From positions 476,741 to 540,740 of the forward strand of contig NZ_LDNB01000002.1 in NCBI RefSeq assembly GCF_001026695.1: DNA of 64,000 nucleotides, given 5' to 3'. This stretch comes from Neobacillus vireti (GTDB taxonomy: Bacteria; Bacillota; Bacilli; Bacillales; Cytobacillaceae). The translations under genes and the position numbers were made by a program. This document shows positions 31,916-40,749 of the stretch, in pieces. The stretch's first letter is position 1, and every line of letters begins with the position of its first letter. Below the pieces are notes generated by a model. That model did no database searches. It was given only the letters and a program-made list of their open reading frames with translations, and was not told the DNA's origin.

Positions 31916-33154
31916 ATGATTAATAAATATACTTGCCAAAATGGAGTAAGAATTGTATTAGAAAATATTCCTACCGTACGTTCCGTTGCCATTGGTGTAT
32001 GGATTGGAACTGGTTCTAGAGATGAGAATCCACAAAACAATGGGATTTCCCATTTCCTAGAGCATATGTTTTTTAAAGGAACGACCACGCGTTCTGCAAA
32101 GGACATTGCTGAATCCTTTGATAGCATTGGCGGTCAAGTGAATGCCTTTACCTCAAAGGAATATACATGCTATTATGCCAAGGTTCTTGATACACATTCT
32201 CAATTTGCCTTAGATGTGTTAGCAGATATGTTTTTTAATTCCACTTTTGTTGAGGAGGAATTAAAAAAGGAGAAAAACGTTGTTTTAGAAGAAATAAAAA
32301 TGTATGAAGATACACCGGATGATATCGTCCATGATTTACTAAGCAGAGCCGTATATGAAAATCATCCGCTTGGATATCCAATTCTTGGGACGGAAGAAAC
32401 ACTTAACACATTTACTGGTGGCACACTAAGAGAATATATCCATGAAAGATACACACCTGAAAATGTGGTTATTTCCATCGCAGGTAATGTATCTGATGCA
32501 TTTATTCAGGAAGTTGAAAAATATTTTGGGAGCTATCAGGGCGGCTCAAAGGAAAACGTTGAAAATGTTCCCGTTTTTCATTCCAATCGAATTTCAAGAA
32601 AAAAGGAAACGGAGCAAGCTCATTTATGTATTGGCTTTGAGGGTCTAAAGGTTGGACATGAGGACATCTATAGTTTAATTACGCTTAATAATATTTTGGG
32701 CGGCAGTATGAGCTCGAGACTATTCCAAGAGGTACGTGAACAAAGGGGCTTAGCTTACTCCGTGTTCTCTTACCATTCTGCCTATCAGGATAGTGGGATT
32801 GTCACTGTCTATGGCGGAACTGGTGCGAAACAGCTAGATGTTTTATTCGATACAATTCAAGAAACACTTGAGAAATTAAAGCAAAATGGGATTACCGAAA
32901 AAGAATTAAATAATAGTAAAGAACAGCTTAAAGGCAGCTTGATGTTAAGTTTAGAAAGCACAAATAGCCGAATGAGCCGTAATGGCAAAAACGAACTTTT
33001 ATTACGACGCCACCGTTCCCTCGATGAAATTATCGAGCAGATTGATGTCGTTACGAAGAAAAGTGTAGACGACATGGCAAGAGCCGTCTTTACAGACAAA
33101 TATTCAGTGACTTTGATCAGTCCAGATGGTGAATTTCCAAATAAATTATCGTAA
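31916..33154 (+). CDS. mlpA: M16 family zinc metalloprotease MlpA (YmxG)
   Basis: Insulinase/processing-peptidase family enzyme. The inverted zinc motif HFLEHMFFKG is intact, with the second Glu in EEIKMYEDTPDD. The conserved C-terminal lobe has GGSMSSRLFQEVREQRGLAYS. The 412 residues closely match remembered YmxG. The ATG follows ACAGGAGG. Suggested roles in relatives include control of extracellular proteases; the substrate is not evident. Confidence 0.94.
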   Translation: MINKYTCQNGVRIVLENIPTVRSVAIGVWIGTGSRDENPQNNGISHFLEHMFFKGTTTRSAKDIAESFDSIGGQVNAFTSKEYTCYYAKVLDTHSQFALDVLADMFFNSTFVEEELKKEKNVVLEEIKMYEDTPDDIVHDLLSRAVYENHPLGYPILGTEETLNTFTGGTLREYIHERYTPENVVISIAGNVSDAFIQEVEKYFGSYQGGSKENVENVPVFHSNRISRKKETEQAHLCIGFEGLKVGHEDIYSLITLNNILGGSMSSRLFQEVREQRGLAYSVFSYHSAYQDSGIVTVYGGTGAKQLDVLFDTIQETLEKLKQNGITEKELNNSKEQLKGSLMLSLESTNSRMSRNGKNELLLRRHRSLDEIIEQIDVVTKKSVDDMARAVFTDKYSVTLISPDGEFPNKLS

Positions 33155-33158
33155 ATAA

Positions 33159-33190
33159 GAAAACAGTTCGCATTCCGAACTGTTTTTTCT
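33159..33190 (+). terminator. mlpA terminator
   Basis: AAACAGTTCG and CGAACTGTTT form a 10-bp stem with a 5-base loop and a T run. Confidence 0.9.
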
Positions 33191-33253
33191 TTAGTCTAAA
33201 TTTGGACTTCCTTCTATAAACTAGTAGAAAGGGATGTAGAGGGAGGCTTTTGG

Positions 33254-33496
33254 ATGAGGCTCAGTGAATTAAGCGGTAAAGAAATAGTCGATGTAAAAAG
33301 AGCCGAGCGATTGGGGGTGCTAGGATCGACTGACTTAGAAATTAATGAAGGAACTGGTCAAATACAAGCGCTGCTAATTCCTTCATTAAAGTGGTTTGGC
33401 TTTCGAAAGCAAGGCGAGGAAATCAGAGTACCATGGCATCATATAAAGAAAATAGGTGCTGATATGATCATCATAGATGTACCAGAAGAAGATTAA
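33254..33496 (+). CDS. ymxH: PRC-barrel protein, YlmC/YmxH family
   Basis: An 80-residue PRC-barrel protein of the sporulation-associated YlmC/YmxH family. The sequence runs LSELSGKEIVDVKRAERLG and ends IKKIGADMIIIDVPEED, typical for the group. GAGGGAGG precedes the ATG. It lies between mlpA and the dipicolinate genes, as in B. subtilis. Function is not established. Confidence 0.9.
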   Translation: MRLSELSGKEIVDVKRAERLGVLGSTDLEINEGTGQIQALLIPSLKWFGFRKQGEEIRVPWHHIKKIGADMIIIDVPEED

Positions 33497-33507
33497 CTAT
33501 ATGAATT

Positions 33508-33549
33508 AAAAAAGGCGCAAGCAAAACATCATTTGCTTGGGCTTTTTTA
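33508..33549 (+). terminator. ymxH terminator
   Basis: GC-CAAGCAAA pairs with TTTGCTTG-GC around a 6-base loop, flanked by an A run and a T run. Confidence 0.85.
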
Positions 33550-33571
33550 ATTTTACCCATGGTGGAAAACT

Positions 33572-33600
33572 CACCGATTGAAGCGTCCTTACATAAGATG
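33572..33600 (+). promoter_or_regulatory. Candidate sigma-K promoter of dpaAB
   Basis: CACC (33572-33575), then exactly 16 bases, then CATAAGATG (33592-33600). The sigma-K consensus is mACm-16-CATAnnnTA; only the final position differs. In B. subtilis spoVFAB (dpaAB) is transcribed by sigma-K in the mother cell. The site is 84 bases upstream of dpaA. Confidence 0.7.
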
Positions 33601-33683
33601 GTGGAGTGATAAGAAGAAAAGCAGGAGCTAAACAATTAAAAGAATTCCTAGTTGGATTTTTAAAAAAGAAGGTGAATGTTTTC

Positions 33684-34586
33684 ATGCTGACAGGGATGCA
33701 AATAGCCGTGATTGGCGGGGATGCCAGACAGCTGGAAATTATCCGCAAGTTAACCGAATTAGATGCGAGAATATCGCTGATTGGTTTTGAACAGCTTGAC
33801 CACGCCTTCACCGGTGCAGTCAAGGAAAAGTTGGATGAAGTAAATTTTTTAAATATGGATGCTCTTATTTTACCTGTGCCAGGTACAGATTTGGAAGGCC
33901 AGGTAGAAACAATTTTTTCAAATGAAAAGGTAATTATTACAGGCGATATGCTGGAGAAAACGCCTGAACATTGTACGATTTATTCAGGGATTAGTAATTC
34001 ATATTTAAATGGAATTACAAAAATGAGCAAACGGCCTTTAATCCAATTATTCGAGCGGGATGATGTTGCCATCTATAATTCTATTCCAACTGTAGAAGGA
34101 ACGATTATGATGGCCATACAGCATACCGATTTCACGATCCACGGCTCAAATATTGCCGTACTAGGCTTAGGAAGAGTGGGGATGAGTGTGGCCCGAACCT
34201 TTGCAGCACTAGGGGCAAAGGTAAAGGTAGGGGCTAGGAAAAGTGAACATTTGGCAAGAATCACGGAAATGGGGCTCACTCCCTTCCATTTAAATGATTT
34301 AGTGAATGAAATAAAGGATACCGATATTTTAATTAATACGGCTCCGCATTTAATTGTTACGGCAACAGTCATTTCCAAACTGCCTGCCCACTCACTTATT
34401 ATTGACCTGGCTTCCAAACCAGGCGGTACTGATTTTAGATATGCGGAAAAAAGGGGAATAAAGGCCTTGCTTGCCCCTGGTCTCCCTGGAATTGTGGCTC
34501 CAAAAACAGCCGGTCAAATCCTGGCAAATGTTTTATCCCAACTGCTTCAAGATGATTTAAGTAGGCGAAAGGGGAAAGTAAAATGA
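33684..34586 (+). CDS. dpaA: Dipicolinate synthase subunit A
   Basis: Dehydrogenase-like subunit of the enzyme that turns dihydroxytetrahydrodipicolinate into dipicolinic acid, the spore-core chelator, in the mother cell. The 300 residues have a Rossmann site at VLGLGRVGMSVARTFAALGA and the conserved NSIPTVEGTIMMAIQHTDF and LLAPGLPGIVAPKTAGQIL. I chose the ATG at 33684 (MLTGMQIAVIGGDARQLEI), which matches the family N-terminus and follows AGAAGGTGA; a 26-codon extension upstream is unsupported. The stop overlaps dpaB by four bases. Confidence 0.96.
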   Translation: MLTGMQIAVIGGDARQLEIIRKLTELDARISLIGFEQLDHAFTGAVKEKLDEVNFLNMDALILPVPGTDLEGQVETIFSNEKVIITGDMLEKTPEHCTIYSGISNSYLNGITKMSKRPLIQLFERDDVAIYNSIPTVEGTIMMAIQHTDFTIHGSNIAVLGLGRVGMSVARTFAALGAKVKVGARKSEHLARITEMGLTPFHLNDLVNEIKDTDILINTAPHLIVTATVISKLPAHSLIIDLASKPGGTDFRYAEKRGIKALLAPGLPGIVAPKTAGQILANVLSQLLQDDLSRRKGKVK

Positions 34587-35182
34587 GTTTAAAGGGTAAA
34601 AGGATTGGCTTTGGCCTAACTGGCTCACACTGTACGTATGATGCTGTATTTCCGGAAATTGAAAAATTAGTTCAGGCCGGCGCAGAGGTAATGCCAGTTG
34701 TAACTTTTACAGTTAAAAATACAGAAACCCGTTTTGGTAAAGGGGAAGATTGGATTGAGAGGATTGAGGATTTAACAGGACATAAGGTGATTGATTCCAT
34801 AGTCAAGGCAGAGCCTTTAGGACCGAAAATCCCGCTTGATTGTATGGTAATTGCTCCTTTAACAGGTGTTTCAATGAGTAAATTTGCTAATGCGATGAAC
34901 GACAGTCCCGTCTTAATGGCTGCCAAAGCTACTCTTAGAAATTTAAAGCCAGTCGTGCTTGGAATTTCAACGAATGATGCACTTGGTTTAAATGGTGTAA
35001 ATTTAATGAGGTTAATGGCAACGAAATATATCTATTTTATTCCTTATGGTCAGGATGATCCGGTGAAAAAACCAAATTCAATGGTTGCGAGGATGACGCT
35101 GTTATCTGAAACTGTGGAAGCAGCAATTGAAGGCCGACAGATTCAGCCCGTACTAGTCGAAAGGTATAAAGACAGTGACTAA
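34583..35182 (+). CDS. dpaB: Dipicolinate synthase subunit B
   Basis: Flavoprotein-fold partner of DpaA (SpoVFB). The 199 residues begin LKGKRIGFGLTGSHCTYDAV and contain CMVIAPLTGVSMSKFANAMN, typical of the flavodoxin-like HFCD family. The ATGA overlap with dpaA indicates coupled translation of the two subunits. asd-dapG-dapA downstream supply the precursor dihydrodipicolinate. Confidence 0.96.
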   Translation: MSLKGKRIGFGLTGSHCTYDAVFPEIEKLVQAGAEVMPVVTFTVKNTETRFGKGEDWIERIEDLTGHKVIDSIVKAEPLGPKIPLDCMVIAPLTGVSMSKFANAMNDSPVLMAAKATLRNLKPVVLGISTNDALGLNGVNLMRLMATKYIYFIPYGQDDPVKKPNSMVARMTLLSETVEAAIEGRQIQPVLVERYKDSD

Positions 35183-35267
35183 TTCTCCCTATTCTTTCAA
35201 AATGAATAAGGTGTTTCATGCTGTTCCGCCCATTTTCATTAAAAAAGGTTATTTCTGAAAAGGAATA

Positions 35268-35314
35268 TGTTAAAATAAATTAACTATTCATCAGTGGGGG
35301 GATAACTCCCGCTG
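35268..35314 (+). promoter_or_regulatory. Candidate promoter and leader hairpin of asd
   Basis: An extended -10 element TG-T-TAAAAT lies at 35268-35276 with no clear -35. About 15 bases further, CAGTGGGG and TCCCGCTG form a hairpin (35292-35314). No lysine-riboswitch core is recognisable in the 198-base gap. Confidence 0.4.
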
Positions 35315-35380
35315 GTGACATATTCAATAATAAAAATGACCAGAAATTATACACGTGGAAGATTGAAGGGAGAACATGTC

Positions 35381-36430
35381 ATGAGTAAGCAAGATGGTTA
35401 TCATGTTGCGGTTGTTGGAGCAACAGGAGCAGTAGGACAACAAATGATACAAACACTAATTAATGAAAATTTCCCAATAAAAGAACTTACTCTTTTATCC
35501 TCAGCCCGGTCGGCAGGGAAAAGAGTGAATGTTAATGGTCAGGAATATACGATTCGAGAAGCGAAGCCTGAGAGCTTTGAAGGAGTCGAAATTGCGTTAT
35601 TCAGTGCCGGTGGAAGTGTATCAAAGGAACTTGCTCATGAAGCGGTAAAACGTGGTGCCATCGTCGTGGACAACACTAGCGCATTTAGAATGGATGAGGA
35701 TAAACCATTGGTTGTTCCGGAGGTAAACGAAGCGGACTTGCTTCACCATAATGGAATTATTGCTAACCCAAACTGCTCAACGATTCAAATGGTTGTAGCC
35801 TTAGAACCTGTTCGTCAGAAATATGGGTTAAAAAAGGTTATTGTATCAACTTATCAGGCGGTTTCAGGTGCCGGGGCTGCAGCAGTAGAAGAATTAATGG
35901 AACAGACAAAGTCTATTCTTAATAAAGAAACATTTGAACCAAAGCTTTTACCGGTGAAATCTGATAACAATCATTACCAAATTGCATTTAATGCAATTCC
36001 ACAAATTGATAAGTTCGAAGAAAACGGTTATACATTTGAAGAAATGAAAATGATAAATGAAACAAAGAAAATTATGAACATGCCGGAATTACAGGTTTCG
36101 GCAACGTGTGTCCGTCTTCCAATTGCAGTTGGGCATTCAGAATCTGTTTATTTCGAAATTGAAGCAGAAGACGTAAGTGCGAATGATATCAAAGCATTAT
36201 TACTGGATGCTCCAGGAATTATTTTACAGGATGATCCGGAAAATCAAGTATATCCAATGCCGGCAAATTGCGTTGGAAAAAACGATGTCTTTGTGGGACG
36301 GATTAGGAAAGACATCGATGAAGACCGCGGGTTCCATATGTGGGTAGTTTCCGACAACCTACTTAAAGGAGCAGCATGGAATTCAGTTCAAATTGCCGAA
36401 AGTTTGGTTAAATTAGGTTTGGTTAAATAA
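35381..36430 (+). CDS. asd: Aspartate-semialdehyde dehydrogenase
   Basis: NADPH-dependent reduction of aspartyl phosphate to the semialdehyde, the branch point to lysine, DAP, dipicolinate, methionine and threonine. The 349 residues show [18 protein letters not shown], the active-site Cys in [12 protein letters not shown] and [18 protein letters not shown]. The ATG at 35381 follows GAAGGGAGAACATGTC; 22 upstream open codons lack similarity. It heads asd-dapG-dapA. Confidence 0.97.
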   Translation: MSKQDGYHVAVVGATGAVGQQMIQTLINENFPIKELTLLSSARSAGKRVNVNGQEYTIREAKPESFEGVEIALFSAGGSVSKELAHEAVKRGAIVVDNTSAFRMDEDKPLVVPEVNEADLLHHNGIIANPNCSTIQMVVALEPVRQKYGLKKVIVSTYQAVSGAGAAAVEELMEQTKSILNKETFEPKLLPVKSDNNHYQIAFNAIPQIDKFEENGYTFEEMKMINETKKIMNMPELQVSATCVRLPIAVGHSESVYFEIEAEDVSANDIKALLLDAPGIILQDDPENQVYPMPANCVGKNDVFVGRIRKDIDEDRGFHMWVVSDNLLKGAAWNSVQIAESLVKLGLVK

Positions 36431-36465
36431 AGATACAACCAACAAAGGTAGGTTTTGGTGTCACC

Positions 36466-37710
36466 ATGAAAATTATTGTCCAAAAATTTGGCGGTACATC
36501 TGTCAAAGATGAGAAGAGCAGGAAACATGCAGAAGGTCATATTAAAAAGGCATTATCAGACGGTTATAAAGTTGTTGTGGTTGTTTCCGCAATGGGGAGA
36601 AAGGGAGACCCTTATGCAACCGATACCTTATTATCATTAATCGGCGGGAATTCAAGTAAAATCTCAAAACGAGAACATGATTTGTTATTGTCTTGCGGCG
36701 AGGTTATTTCTAGTGTCGTTTTTTCGAATATGCTAGTGGAGAGCGGTATAAAGGCAGTGGCTTTAACGGGAGCTCAAGCAGGTTTTAGGACCAATAACGA
36801 CCATACAAATGCAAAAATCAACGAAATGAAATGTGACAGGCTTCTAAGGGAATTAGAGAATAATGACGTAGTTATTGTTGCCGGTTTTCAAGGTGCGGCA
36901 AAAAATGGTGACATTACGACGATTGGCCGCGGCGGCAGTGATACCTCAGCCGCAGCCCTAGGTGCGGCCCTTAACGCCGAGTGGATTGATATTTATACCG
37001 ATGTCGAAGGAATCATGACTGCAGATCCGCGCATTGCTGAAAATGCCCGTCCGCTTCCTGTTGTCACTTATACAGAAGTTTGCAATATGGCCTATCAGGG
37101 TGCAAAGGTCATTCACCCAAGGGCAGTAGAAATTGCGATGCAGGCAAAAGTGCCGATTCGCATTCGCTCCACTTATTCCGATGCCCTTGGCACATTAGTA
37201 ACAACATTAAATAGGAATAATCGCGGCAGTGATATCAGGGAACGAGTTGTAACAGGGATTGCTCATGTTTCAAATGTCACCCAAATAAAGGTTTTTGCGA
37301 AAAAAGATCAATACTATTTGCAGTCTGAAGTGTTTAAGGCGATGGCTAATGAAAAAATCAGTGTAGATTTTATCAATATTTCACCAAACGGTGTTATTTA
37401 TACAGTCACGGAAGAAATGACGGACAGTGCTATCCAAGTCTTAAATGAATTGGGGCATGACCCCGTTATTGAACGCCATTGTGCGAAGGTTTCTGTTGTA
37501 GGAGCAGGGATTGCAGGTGTGCCAGGAGTAACCTCGAAAATCGTTACCGCCCTTTCCGACAAAGGAATTCGTATTTTACAATCGGCGGACAGCCATACAA
37601 CTATCTGGGTGCTGGTAAAGCAGGATGACCTAGTTAAATCCGTCAATGCCCTGCATGATGCGTTTCAATTAGAAGAGGAAGTATTTGAATACAATTTTAC
37701 AGATCTCTAA
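36466..37710 (+). CDS. dapG: Aspartokinase I
   Basis: Phosphorylates aspartate, the first step of the aspartate family pathway. In B. subtilis DapG is the diaminopimelate-inhibited isozyme. The 414 residues have the N-terminal kinase motif VQKFGGTSVKDEKS, TIGRGGSDTSAAALGAALNA and two C-terminal ACT regulatory domains (from about residue 260; INISPNGVIYTV). It lies 35 bases after asd. The assignment as DapG, not LysC or YclM, is by context. Confidence 0.95.
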   Translation: MKIIVQKFGGTSVKDEKSRKHAEGHIKKALSDGYKVVVVVSAMGRKGDPYATDTLLSLIGGNSSKISKREHDLLLSCGEVISSVVFSNMLVESGIKAVALTGAQAGFRTNNDHTNAKINEMKCDRLLRELENNDVVIVAGFQGAAKNGDITTIGRGGSDTSAAALGAALNAEWIDIYTDVEGIMTADPRIAENARPLPVVTYTEVCNMAYQGAKVIHPRAVEIAMQAKVPIRIRSTYSDALGTLVTTLNRNNRGSDIRERVVTGIAHVSNVTQIKVFAKKDQYYLQSEVFKAMANEKISVDFINISPNGVIYTVTEEMTDSAIQVLNELGHDPVIERHCAKVSVVGAGIAGVPGVTSKIVTALSDKGIRILQSADSHTTIWVLVKQDDLVKSVNALHDAFQLEEEVFEYNFTDL

Positions 37711-37751
37711 TGGTTATACAAAAAGTGACCATTCGCGAAAAGAAATAAAGA

Positions 37752-37785
37752 GATACATTGGCTGATGGGGCTGACCATCTGTATC
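37752..37785 (+). promoter_or_regulatory. Hairpin just before the dapA ribosome site
   Basis: GATACA and TGTATC close a stem whose inner part pairs GATGG with CCATC. The AAAGGAG ribosome site starts at once after it. It could reduce or time dapA translation, or protect the mRNA. Confidence 0.5.
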
Positions 37786-37802
37786 GAAAGGAGTAGGAAA
37801 AA

Positions 37803-38675
37803 ATGGTTCATTTCGGGCGAGTATCTACGGCAATGGTTACCCCTTTTGATAGAAAAGGGCATATTGACTTTGCAAAGACCACTCAATTAGTAAATTATTT
37901 AATTGAAAATGGAACAGATTCTTTAGTAGTTGCCGGGACTACCGGAGAATCCCCAACATTATCGAAGGAAGAAAAGCTGGCATTATTTGATCATATTGTA
38001 AAAGTTGTTAATAAGAGAATTCCAGTGATTGCTGGTACGGGAAGCAATAATACTTATGCCTCGATTGAATTGACTAAAAAAGCAGAGCAGCTTGGTGTGG
38101 ATGCGATTATGGCAGTCGCTCCCTATTATAATAAGCCAAATCAAGAGGGGTTATTTCAGCATTTCAAAGCAGTCGCTGAAGCTACTACACTTCCGCTAAT
38201 GGTTTATAATATTCCGGGAAGGGCGGCAGTAAATATCCTTCCAGAGACTGTAATTCGTCTTTCAAAGATAGCAAATATTGTTGCTGTAAAGGAAGCAAGC
38301 GGGGATTTAAATGCAATGACGCATATAATTGCTAATACGGATGACGATTTTGTTTTATATAGTGGTGATGATGGCTTAACAATTCCCGTTCTGTCAATTG
38401 GCGGAGTGGGAATAGTCTCAGTTGCTTCACATGTCATTGGAAATGAGATGCAGGAAATGATTAAAGCATTTTTTGATGGCGAGAACCGCAAGGCAGCTCA
38501 ATTACATCAACATTTGCTTCCGATTATGCAGGGATTATTTGCTGCTCCAAGTCCTGCTCCTGTTAAGACTGCGCTGCAGGTAGCGGGAATGGATGTTGGC
38601 TCAGTAAGACTGCCGCTTGTGGGCTTAACCGAACAAGAGCGAGCAGCCTTAATTTCGATATTAAATAAGAAATAA
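37803..38675 (+). CDS. dapA: 4-hydroxy-tetrahydrodipicolinate synthase
   Basis: Condenses aspartate semialdehyde with pyruvate; its product feeds lysine/DAP synthesis and, through DpaAB, dipicolinate. The 290 residues include VAGTTGESPTLSKEEKLALF, the Tyr in MVYNIPGRAAVN and the Schiff-base Lys in VAVKEASGDL. The ATG follows AAAGGAGTAGG. A strong terminator ends the operon. Confidence 0.97.
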   Translation: MVHFGRVSTAMVTPFDRKGHIDFAKTTQLVNYLIENGTDSLVVAGTTGESPTLSKEEKLALFDHIVKVVNKRIPVIAGTGSNNTYASIELTKKAEQLGVDAIMAVAPYYNKPNQEGLFQHFKAVAEATTLPLMVYNIPGRAAVNILPETVIRLSKIANIVAVKEASGDLNAMTHIIANTDDDFVLYSGDDGLTIPVLSIGGVGIVSVASHVIGNEMQEMIKAFFDGENRKAAQLHQHLLPIMQGLFAAPSPAPVKTALQVAGMDVGSVRLPLVGLTEQERAALISILNKK

Positions 38676-38716
38676 AAAGTAAGAGCCAGCCAAAAAGGTT
38701 GGCTCTTACTTTTTTC
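38674..38716 (+). terminator. dapA operon terminator
   Basis: AAGTAAGAGCCAGCC pairs with GGTTGGCTCTTACTT (one G-T pair), followed by a T run. A long and probably efficient terminator. Confidence 0.95.
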
Positions 38717-38801
38717 CTGCTGGTTAATATAGCTAATTAAGTTGTAAAGGTTTTCTGAAATCAAGTATAATAATCATAACTGATTTCGGTCGGGTACAGA
38801 A

Positions 38802-38915
38802 AAGCGGAAGCGCCTTGTTCAGGGGCGACAAGCACAAGACGAGCCGGCCGAAAGGTTGTTTTTTAACCTTTTGGTCGGATTGGCTTGTGACCTCGAGCCC
38901 CTAGGCGCTGGAGCT
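38802..38915. repeat. Palindromic intergenic repeat, family 2, copy B
   Basis: Outer GCGGAAGCGCC pairs imperfectly with GGCGCTGGAGC. Next AGGGGC (38821-38826) pairs with GCCCCT (38897-38902), ACAAGC with GCTTGT (38828-38833 with 38883-38888), and a 14-bp apical stem lies at 38844-38857 with 38865-38878. Compared with copy A the GC stem is inverted on both arms, and the apical stem is unrelated. It fills most of the 302-base dapA-rnjB gap. Confidence 0.9.
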
Positions 38916-38977
38916 AGACAATTTTCAAAGTTCAAAGTTCAATTCATATTGAACAACAGCATAGGAGGATATAGAAA

Positions 38978-40645
38978 TTGATACAGAAAAAAAATAATTC
39001 CATTAAGGTCATTTCACTTGGTGGTATAGGAGAAATCGGAAAGAATATGTACCTTGTAGAAGTGGATAAGGACATATTTATCATTGATGCGGGCTTAATG
39101 TTCCCCGAGGAAGAAATGCTTGGCATCGATATGGTTATTCCTGATATTACTTATTTAAAAGACAATAAGGAACGGATAAAGGCTATTTTTTTATCACACG
39201 GACATGAAGACCATATTGGTGCGCTTTCCTTTGTTTTAAGCCATGTTGATGTGCCTGTCTATGGGACGAAATTAACACTTGCGCTAGCAAGTGCAAAGCT
39301 AAAGGAGCAGAACTTTAATAGGAAGGCAAATTTCATTGAAGTGGATTCCGATTCGATTGTAGAATTTGATTCTGTAAATGTAAGCTTTTTTCGAACAAAT
39401 CATAGTATTCCTGATTCAGTGGGAATTTGCATCCACACTTCTGAAGGAATAATCGTTTATACTGGCGACTTTAAATTTGATCAGGCGGCAACCAAGCTTT
39501 ATAAACCGGAAATTGGAAAAATGGCAGCCATCGGTGACCAAGGGGTTTTATGTTTATTGTCTGATAGTACCGAAGCTGAAAAACCGGGCTATACAGCATC
39601 TGAAGCGATTGTAGAACGAGAAATGTCGAATGCTTTTTATAATGCACCTGGCAGGATCATTGCAGCTTGTTTTGCATCAGATATCAACCGAGTCCAGCAT
39701 ATTTTTAATGCGGCTAGGGAGAATGGACGGAAAGTTGCCGTTGTTGGGAAGCGTCTTGAACGAATTTACCATATTGCCTTTGATTTGGGATACTTAGAAG
39801 TTCCGGAAGATTTAATAATCTCGATTAGTGAGCTAAAGGAATATCAGGAACGTGAAATTGTCATTTTAATGACTGGCAGCCAAGGTGAGCCAATTGAGGC
39901 GTTGCAGAAAATGGCTAAGCAAACACATAAACTTTTAAATATCCAAACGGGGGATACCGTTTTAATCGCTGCTTCGCCACTTAGGGGAAGCGAGGTATTT
40001 CTATTCAAAACAATTGATCTGCTGTTTAGGGCAGGAGCTAATGTGATTTCTGGTAAGCGAACGATTCATGTATCGAGCCATGGCAGCCAGGAAGAGTTAA
40101 AGTTTATGATTAATTTAATGAAACCGAAATTTTTCATTCCTGTACATGGAGAATATCGGATGTTAATGGCCCATAGAAAAGTGGCCATCGACTGTGGACT
40201 GACAGACGAACAGATTTTTATCCCTGACCGAGGTGATGTCTTGGAATGGAAGGAAGGAACAATGTCTATTACTGGAAAAGTTCCCTCCGGTAATGTCCTC
40301 ATCGATGGGATTGGTGTAGGTGATGTTGGGAACATCGTATTACGGGACCGTAGACTTTTATCTCAAGACGGTATTCTCATCGTGGTTGTAACCTTAACAA
40401 AGCAAGATAAGAAAATTGCTGCAGGCCCTGAAATCATTTCAAGAGGATTTGTCTATGTTCGCGAATCGGAAAAATTGATGGAGGATTCGACAAAATTAGT
40501 CCGGGATATTGTCGAGAAAGTTACTGCAAAAGGTTCATTTGAATGGGCAAGCTTAAAGCAAGAAATAAGAGATGACTTATACCGATACTTATATGAAAAA
40601 ACAAAAAGAAGACCAATGATCCTTCCGATTATTATGGAAGTGTAA
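38978..40645 (+). CDS. rnjB: Ribonuclease J2
   Basis: Metallo-beta-lactamase/beta-CASP ribonuclease that partners RNase J1. At 555 residues it has exactly the J2 length. It carries the metal motif LSHGHEDHIGAL, the beta-CASP segment FASDINRVQ and the late motif PVHGEYRMLMAHR. It starts with TTG after ATAGGAGG. Its place after dapA (formerly ymfA) supports J2 over J1. In B. subtilis J2 has weak exonuclease activity and mainly acts in the J1-J2 complex. Confidence 0.94.
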   Translation: MIQKKNNSIKVISLGGIGEIGKNMYLVEVDKDIFIIDAGLMFPEEEMLGIDMVIPDITYLKDNKERIKAIFLSHGHEDHIGALSFVLSHVDVPVYGTKLTLALASAKLKEQNFNRKANFIEVDSDSIVEFDSVNVSFFRTNHSIPDSVGICIHTSEGIIVYTGDFKFDQAATKLYKPEIGKMAAIGDQGVLCLLSDSTEAEKPGYTASEAIVEREMSNAFYNAPGRIIAACFASDINRVQHIFNAARENGRKVAVVGKRLERIYHIAFDLGYLEVPEDLIISISELKEYQEREIVILMTGSQGEPIEALQKMAKQTHKLLNIQTGDTVLIAASPLRGSEVFLFKTIDLLFRAGANVISGKRTIHVSSHGSQEELKFMINLMKPKFFIPVHGEYRMLMAHRKVAIDCGLTDEQIFIPDRGDVLEWKEGTMSITGKVPSGNVLIDGIGVGDVGNIVLRDRRLLSQDGILIVVVTLTKQDKKIAAGPEIISRGFVYVRESEKLMEDSTKLVRDIVEKVTAKGSFEWASLKQEIRDDLYRYLYEKTKRRPMILPIIMEV

Positions 40646-40648
40646 AGA

Positions 40649-40682
40649 TAAGGTACTGGGGCGCTGCTTCAGTACCTTTTAA
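40649..40682 (+). terminator. rnjB terminator
   Basis: AAGGTACTG pairs with CAGTACCTT with an 11-base loop, followed by a short T run. Confidence 0.8.
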
Positions 40683-40683
40683 T

Positions 40684-40739
40684 CTTTCAAGCATGAAATC
40701 ATATCATAGGTAAATACTAAAATATATCATGCTTGAAGG
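40684..40739 (+). promoter_or_regulatory. Leader hairpin that covers the tepA ribosome site
   Basis: TTCAAGCATGA (40686-40696) pairs perfectly with TCATGCTTGAA (40727-40737), extended by C-G and T-G pairs; the loop is 30 bases and AT-rich. The 3' arm contains the start of the GAAGGGAG ribosome site of tepA, so folding would hide it. Confidence 0.65.
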
Positions 40740-40749
40740 GAGTATTAGG

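Noticed and set aside
34073-34417. 114-codon open frame on the - strand inside dpaA
   Set aside because: Antisense to a conserved, well-matched gene and without its own signals.
35183-35380. Lysine riboswitch or T-box before asd-dapG-dapA
   Set aside because: Only one small hairpin is present; no L-box or T-box conserved core and no antiterminator/terminator pair is visible.
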